Shown here: in pieces, positions 13,872 through 16,576 of the stretch
Position numbering within the stretch: the stretch's first letter is position 1
How the letters are laid out: each line of letters starts with the position of its first letter
Assembly: GCA_002391675.1 (NCBI GenBank)
Contig: DGFM01000017.1
Location: 238,829-255,404 of the forward strand
DNA: 16,576 nt
Direction of reading: 5' to 3'
From: Cloacimonetes bacterium UBA3900
GTDB lineage: Bacteria > Cloacimonadota > Cloacimonadia > Cloacimonadales > Cloacimonadaceae
Made by a program: the position numbers and the translations under genes
Notes under the pieces: model-generated
The model's database searches: none
Told to the model about the DNA's origin: nothing
The model's input: the letters and a program-made list of their open reading frames with translations, nothing else

Positions 13872-15281
13872 ATGAAAATCAACACTGAAGGCATCAAATC
13901 GTTCATCCCCACCCAGACCATCGAAGACCTGATCGTCAGCGAAAGCAACGCACCTGAATCCCGGATACGCGACATCATCGCCAAATCTTTGGCCAAAAAC
14001 CGCCTCAATCCGGATGAAACCGCAGCCCTGCTCTCCGTCAAGGACCCCGAACTCAGGGAAATGATATTGCAGGGTGCCAGAGACCTCAAAAAGCAGATCT
14101 ATGGCAACCGCATCGTGCTCTTTGCCCCGCTCTATGTGGGAAACGAGTGTGTAAACGACTGCGTTTACTGCGGATTCAGAATTTCCAACAAGGAATGCGA
14201 AAGAGCCACCCTGAGCAAGGAGCAGCTGATCCAAGACACCAAATCCCTGATTGATGTTGGCCACAAACGCCTGATCATGGTCTATGGTGAACACCCCATT
14301 TACAGCCCGGAATACATCGCCGAAACGGTGCAGACCGTCTATGACACCAAGCATGATAATGGCGAGATTCGCAGGGTAAACATCAATGCCGCACCCTTGG
14401 ACATCGAGGGATTCCGCATCGTAAAATCTGCAGGCATAGGCACCTACCAGATCTTCCAGGAAACCTATCACGAGGAAACTTACAAAAAGCTGCATCCCAG
14501 AGGCCCTAAGAGCAGCTTCCTCTGGAGATTGGACAGCCTCGACCGTGCCATGCAAGCCGGAATCGACGACCTCGGCTTAGGCGCTCTGATGGGATTGTAC
14601 GATTGGAAATTTGAAGTGTTGGCCTTGCTCTACCACACCATCCATCTGGAAGAGCGCTTTGGAGTGGGGCCGCACACCATCTCATTCCCTCGCATAGAGC
14701 CCGCCATCGGCACAGAGTTTGCAGACAATCCACCCCACCGCGTCAGCGATGAAGACTTCAAGCTCTTAGTTGCCACACTCAGGCTCAGCGTCCCTTACAC
14801 CGGCCTGATCCTCACCGCCAGGGAGCCCGTGGAAATCCGCGATGAAGTATTGGAATACGGTGTTTCTCAGATCGACGCCGGCTCCAGTATCGGCGTGGGA
14901 GATTATGCTCACAAAGACGATGAATCCCGCAAGAAGAGCCAATTTGTCTTGGGCGATACTCGCAGCTTGGACGACGTTATCTACGAACTGGCCAAAGGCG
15001 GTCACATCCCCTCCTTCTGCACCAGTTGCTATCGAGCCGGAAGGACAGGCGAGCACTTCATGGAATTTGCCGTCCCGGGCTTTGTGAAACGCTTCTGCAC
15101 GCCCAACGCCCTGCTCACCTTTGCCGAGTACCTCCACGACTACTCCTCTGAACGCACCAAAGCCGTAGGCATGAAGCTGATTGAGCAAGAAACAGCCAAA
15201 ATCGAGGATGACAATATGCGCAGCTCTGTAATGGAAAAACTGGCACAGATGAAAGCCGGAACCAGAGACCTGTACTATTAA
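13872..15281 (+). CDS. hydG: [FeFe]-hydrogenase H-cluster maturase HydG (tyrosine lyase)
   Basis: HydG is a radical SAM enzyme that splits tyrosine into p-cresol and dehydroglycine and turns the fragment into CO and cyanide, building an organometallic Fe(CO)2(CN)-cysteine precursor for the hydrogenase H-cluster. The 469-residue protein has the radical-SAM motif C-x3-C-x2-C (Cys93, Cys97, Cys100, in NECVNDCVYCGF). It also has the HydG-specific C-terminal motif C-x2-C-x22-C (Cys383, Cys386, Cys409, in SFCTSCYRAGRTG...RFCT) that holds the auxiliary cluster where the synthon is made. This second motif separates it from ThiH. Length is normal. AAGGAG (13857-13862) overlaps the previous stop and lies nine bases before the ATG. 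HydE, HydF and the hydrogenase itself are not in this window. Confidence 0.97.
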   Translation: MKINTEGIKSFIPTQTIEDLIVSESNAPESRIRDIIAKSLAKNRLNPDETAALLSVKDPELREMILQGARDLKKQIYGNRIVLFAPLYVGNECVNDCVYCGFRISNKECERATLSKEQLIQDTKSLIDVGHKRLIMVYGEHPIYSPEYIAETVQTVYDTKHDNGEIRRVNINAAPLDIEGFRIVKSAGIGTYQIFQETYHEETYKKLHPRGPKSSFLWRLDSLDRAMQAGIDDLGLGALMGLYDWKFEVLALLYHTIHLEERFGVGPHTISFPRIEPAIGTEFADNPPHRVSDEDFKLLVATLRLSVPYTGLILTAREPVEIRDEVLEYGVSQIDAGSSIGVGDYAHKDDESRKKSQFVLGDTRSLDDVIYELAKGGHIPSFCTSCYRAGRTGEHFMEFAVPGFVKRFCTPNALLTFAEYLHDYSSERTKAVGMKLIEQETAKIEDDNMRSSVMEKLAQMKAGTRDLYY

Positions 15282-15300
15282 CCCAATCATAACTGCAATA

Positions 15301-15338
15301 AAAACGCGGGAGCTGAAAGTGGGCACTTTCGCTCCCGC
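15301..15338. terminator. Bidirectional terminator hairpin between convergent genes
   Basis: GCGGGAGC (15306-15313) pairs with GCTCCCGC (15331-15338), and GAAAGT (15315-15320) with ACTTTC (15325-15330), around a GGGC loop. The single unpaired T at 15314 is a bulge. On the minus strand the stem is followed by GTTTTTATT (plus-strand 15297-15305), a good U-tract for the convergent gene; on the plus strand TCTTCTTCC follows, a weaker tract for hydG. Confidence 0.85.
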
Positions 15339-15360
15339 TCTTCTTCCAAAGGGGGAAGAG
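15338..15360. other. Second hairpin of the hydG downstream region
   Basis: CTCTTCTTCC (15338-15347) pairs with GGGGGAAGAG (15351-15360) through ten pairs, two of them G-T, around an AAA loop. It abuts the preceding terminator stem. A third small hairpin, AGGGT/ACCCT (15396-15413), follows. The rest of the gap up to 15474 holds an AT-rich stretch with two copies of AATTGTT and no gene. Confidence 0.6.
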
Positions 15361-15474
15361 ACACGGGTCCCCCAATGGGCTTTGCTTTTCGCTTCAGGGT
15401 AACAAAGAACCCTCCGTCACAACAATATACTCAGAATTGTTAAGAATCCTTCACCTTTTTTTAAATTGTTCTCT

Positions 15475-16224
15475 TCAGCCCTCAGCATCCGCATCCACTC
15501 TTCGTTTCAACAGCATAGTGAGGGATTGAATATGGCCGCTCAAATCTCCCAACTTTTGCTTTTGCTCATCAGGGATTTCCCGGTAGTCTTGGGATGCATG
15601 AGCCTGGATTGTGGAGATGCTTGCCTCAGCAGCCTTTACGTGATGCTGAATGGAGCTGACGAGCTCACCCATTTTGGCGGTTAAGGCATCCAAAGATTCG
15701 ATATTCGCCTCAATTCTCTGCCTTTCTGAGGTAGCCTGTTCTGCCTCCCGCTTATTGTTGAACACCTGAAACAGGGTGCCGCTGATGAGCCCCAAGGCAC
15801 TACCACGCAGCCCAAAAGGACGTGAACCCCTGCCCGCACCCCTGTTCCTCTTGCCGGAAAGAAGCGTTGATGCAAGTTTGAGCGCAAGCACCGCTCCCGC
15901 ACCTATCAGCATCCCTCTGCCAAAGCTGATGCCCTGAGGAGGCTCCACATCTTCGGGTTCCATATCAAACTTATGAGCCTCTATATCGAAGGTTTGTACT
16001 GCTTCCCTGAAGCGGACAAGTTCCCCGGCTGCGGAGGGCGGCGTGTTTGCCATTGAGCTGAAAATGGCTTCTGCAGAAGTCAATATGCGCGGGCAGTCCT
16101 CCGATCCCAGCTTGATCATTTCTTCAGACATGAGCATCAGTTCAACCAGTTTCCGGTTGTACAGGTCTACGGCTTCCTGAAGCTCTTCGACTGCTCTATC
16201 CCGCAGTTGGTGATTAAAAGCCAT
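15475..16224 (-). CDS. Hypothetical membrane protein with flanking helical/coiled-coil segments
   Basis: This 249-residue protein is not one I recognise. Residues 5-90 are helical and acidic (RDRAVEELQEAVDLYNRKLVELM), with the single Cys44. Two hydrophobic stretches follow, 103-123 (GRGMLIGAGAVLALKLASTLL) and 139-154, joined by a very basic Gly/Arg-rich loop (124-138, KRNRGAGRGSRPFG). Residues 157-245 form a long, heptad-like coiled-coil region rich in Glu, Gln and Ala. There is no signal peptide, so both helical parts may face the cytoplasm around a membrane hairpin, with the basic loop then outside, which breaks the positive-inside rule; alternatively the hydrophobic parts are only membrane-associated. 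The start ATG at 16224 has GGAGG (16230-16234 on the plus strand) five bases upstream, and a near-consensus promoter drives it. It is convergent with hydG. Confidence 0.82.
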   Translation of the reverse strand: MAFNHQLRDRAVEELQEAVDLYNRKLVELMLMSEEMIKLGSEDCPRILTSAEAIFSSMANTPPSAAGELVRFREAVQTFDIEAHKFDMEPEDVEPPQGISFGRGMLIGAGAVLALKLASTLLSGKRNRGAGRGSRPFGLRGSALGLISGTLFQVFNNKREAEQATSERQRIEANIESLDALTAKMGELVSSIQHHVKAAEASISTIQAHASQDYREIPDEQKQKLGDLSGHIQSLTMLLKRRVDADAEG

Positions 16225-16281
16225 GGTTTCCTCCCTTAATTTCTTATTTTACGGTTTCTTGCTCTTTTCACATCGCCGGTC

Positions 16282-16310
16282 ATTTTAAACAAATGCGGTT
16301 ATTTTGTCAA
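16282..16310 (-). promoter_or_regulatory. Near-consensus sigma-70 promoter for the minus-strand gene
   Basis: Read on the minus strand, TTGACA (16310-16305) and TAAAAT (16287-16282) are separated by exactly 17 bases. The -35 is perfect and the -10 matches five of six. Transcription would begin near 16275, giving a leader of about 50 bases before the ATG at 16224. This is the strongest promoter match I see in the window. Confidence 0.9.
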
Positions 16311-16477
16311 CCACAATATTCATAAGCTCTTACATTTTCTGAAGATCAGCATACGAAATGCCCCGTTTGCAGCCTCTGGAAGCCGAAGCTTATCGGAGCG
16401 GGACTTTGCTCCCATCTGCCTCTCTTTTGCAGGCCGCTTATCTCCTACCTTTTTAGTAGACATTTAATTCCTTGCCA
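16311..16477. other. Gene-free stretch between the promoter and the right repeat
   Basis: No coding frame is convincing here. The stretch holds a GGAGC/GCTCC hairpin (16395-16412), two GCTTATC copies (near 16388 and 16437), and CTAC...GTAG (16445-16459), which corresponds to the hairpin after the left repeat. CTTGCCAAA (16471-16479) leads into the repeat core and equals the right arm of the palindrome at 13445-13453. Confidence 0.5.
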
Positions 16478-16563
16478 AAAACCGATGCTTGACTCAACAT
16501 TTGACTTTTCACCTGCCCTCGCCCACCCTCGGGTTTCCTCGGCGCTCGAATGCGTAACCCTTG
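16478..16563 (-). repeat. Right copy of the terminal inverted repeat
   Basis: The reverse complement of this stretch aligns with bases 1-86 at about 85% identity. It contains the box TTGACTCAA (16489-16497; TTGAGTCAA on the minus strand), and CTTGCCAAA begins seven bases outside the aligned core. Relative to its neighbouring gene this copy has the same orientation as the left copy: each points from the window edge towards the first gene inside. Thirteen more bases (16564-16576) lie beyond the aligned part. Confidence 0.9.
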
Positions 16564-16576
16564 GGTTTTCCATGGG

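Noticed and set aside
1..16576. The whole window as a large transposon or integrative element bounded by the terminal inverted repeats
   Set aside because: No transposase, integrase or phage gene is present, and the cargo is housekeeping. A dispersed repeat is simpler.

Overview
The window reads as ordinary chromosomal DNA of an anaerobic, Gram-negative (diderm) bacterium. Three things point to a diderm: two predicted outer-membrane beta-barrel proteins that end in Phe, a lipobox lipoprotein, and signal peptides. The [FeFe]-hydrogenase maturase HydG with its TM1266-type partner points to an anaerobe. The DUF2723/GT117 membrane protein is typical of the Bacteroidota/Fibrobacterota/Cloacimonadota (FCB) group. 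A Cloacimonadota-like organism is my best guess, but no rRNA or other marker here proves it. Translation mostly uses clear GGAGG-type ribosome binding sites.

Layout: 1-120 is a repeat that recurs inverted at the right edge. 252-1718 holds a two-gene unit (TM1459-like cupin, M42 metallopeptidase) closed by a strong terminator. 1847-2023 is a 58-residue zinc-ribbon protein. A heavily structured 140-base gap follows, then ksgA (2167-2934), whose end overlaps a 597-residue outer-membrane protein gene (to 4690). 4691-4940 is a gap with nested hairpins, a MITE-like inverted repeat and a terminator. 4941-7250 is a tight cluster: a TetR regulator interrupted by an in-frame TAG, a second beta-barrel protein, and a lipoprotein polysaccharide deacetylase. 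7376-10527 holds a class I/II aminotransferase and two sugar-type ABC permeases. 10604-13321 is the DUF2723/GT117 protein, closed by a perfect terminator. 13610-15281 is the hydrogenase-system pair (TM1266-family protein, hydG), preceded by a three-part palindrome. Hairpins including a bidirectional terminator separate hydG from a convergent minus-strand gene (15475-16224) for a coiled-coil membrane protein with a near-consensus promoter.

How the genes work together: the TetR cluster looks like a regulated envelope module (barrel plus secreted deacetylase). The permease pair lacks its binding protein and ATPase here. TM1266 and hydG serve assembly or regulation of an [FeFe] hydrogenase encoded elsewhere.

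The most interesting signals are non-coding. One is the roughly 86-base inverted repeat at both window ends, with about 85% identity. Another is the box TTGA(C/G)TCAA, present in both copies and again at the exact centre of a nested palindrome upstream of the hydrogenase genes. The third is the recent-looking amber codon in the TetR gene. I found no CRISPR array, tRNA, rRNA, transposase or evident defence system.
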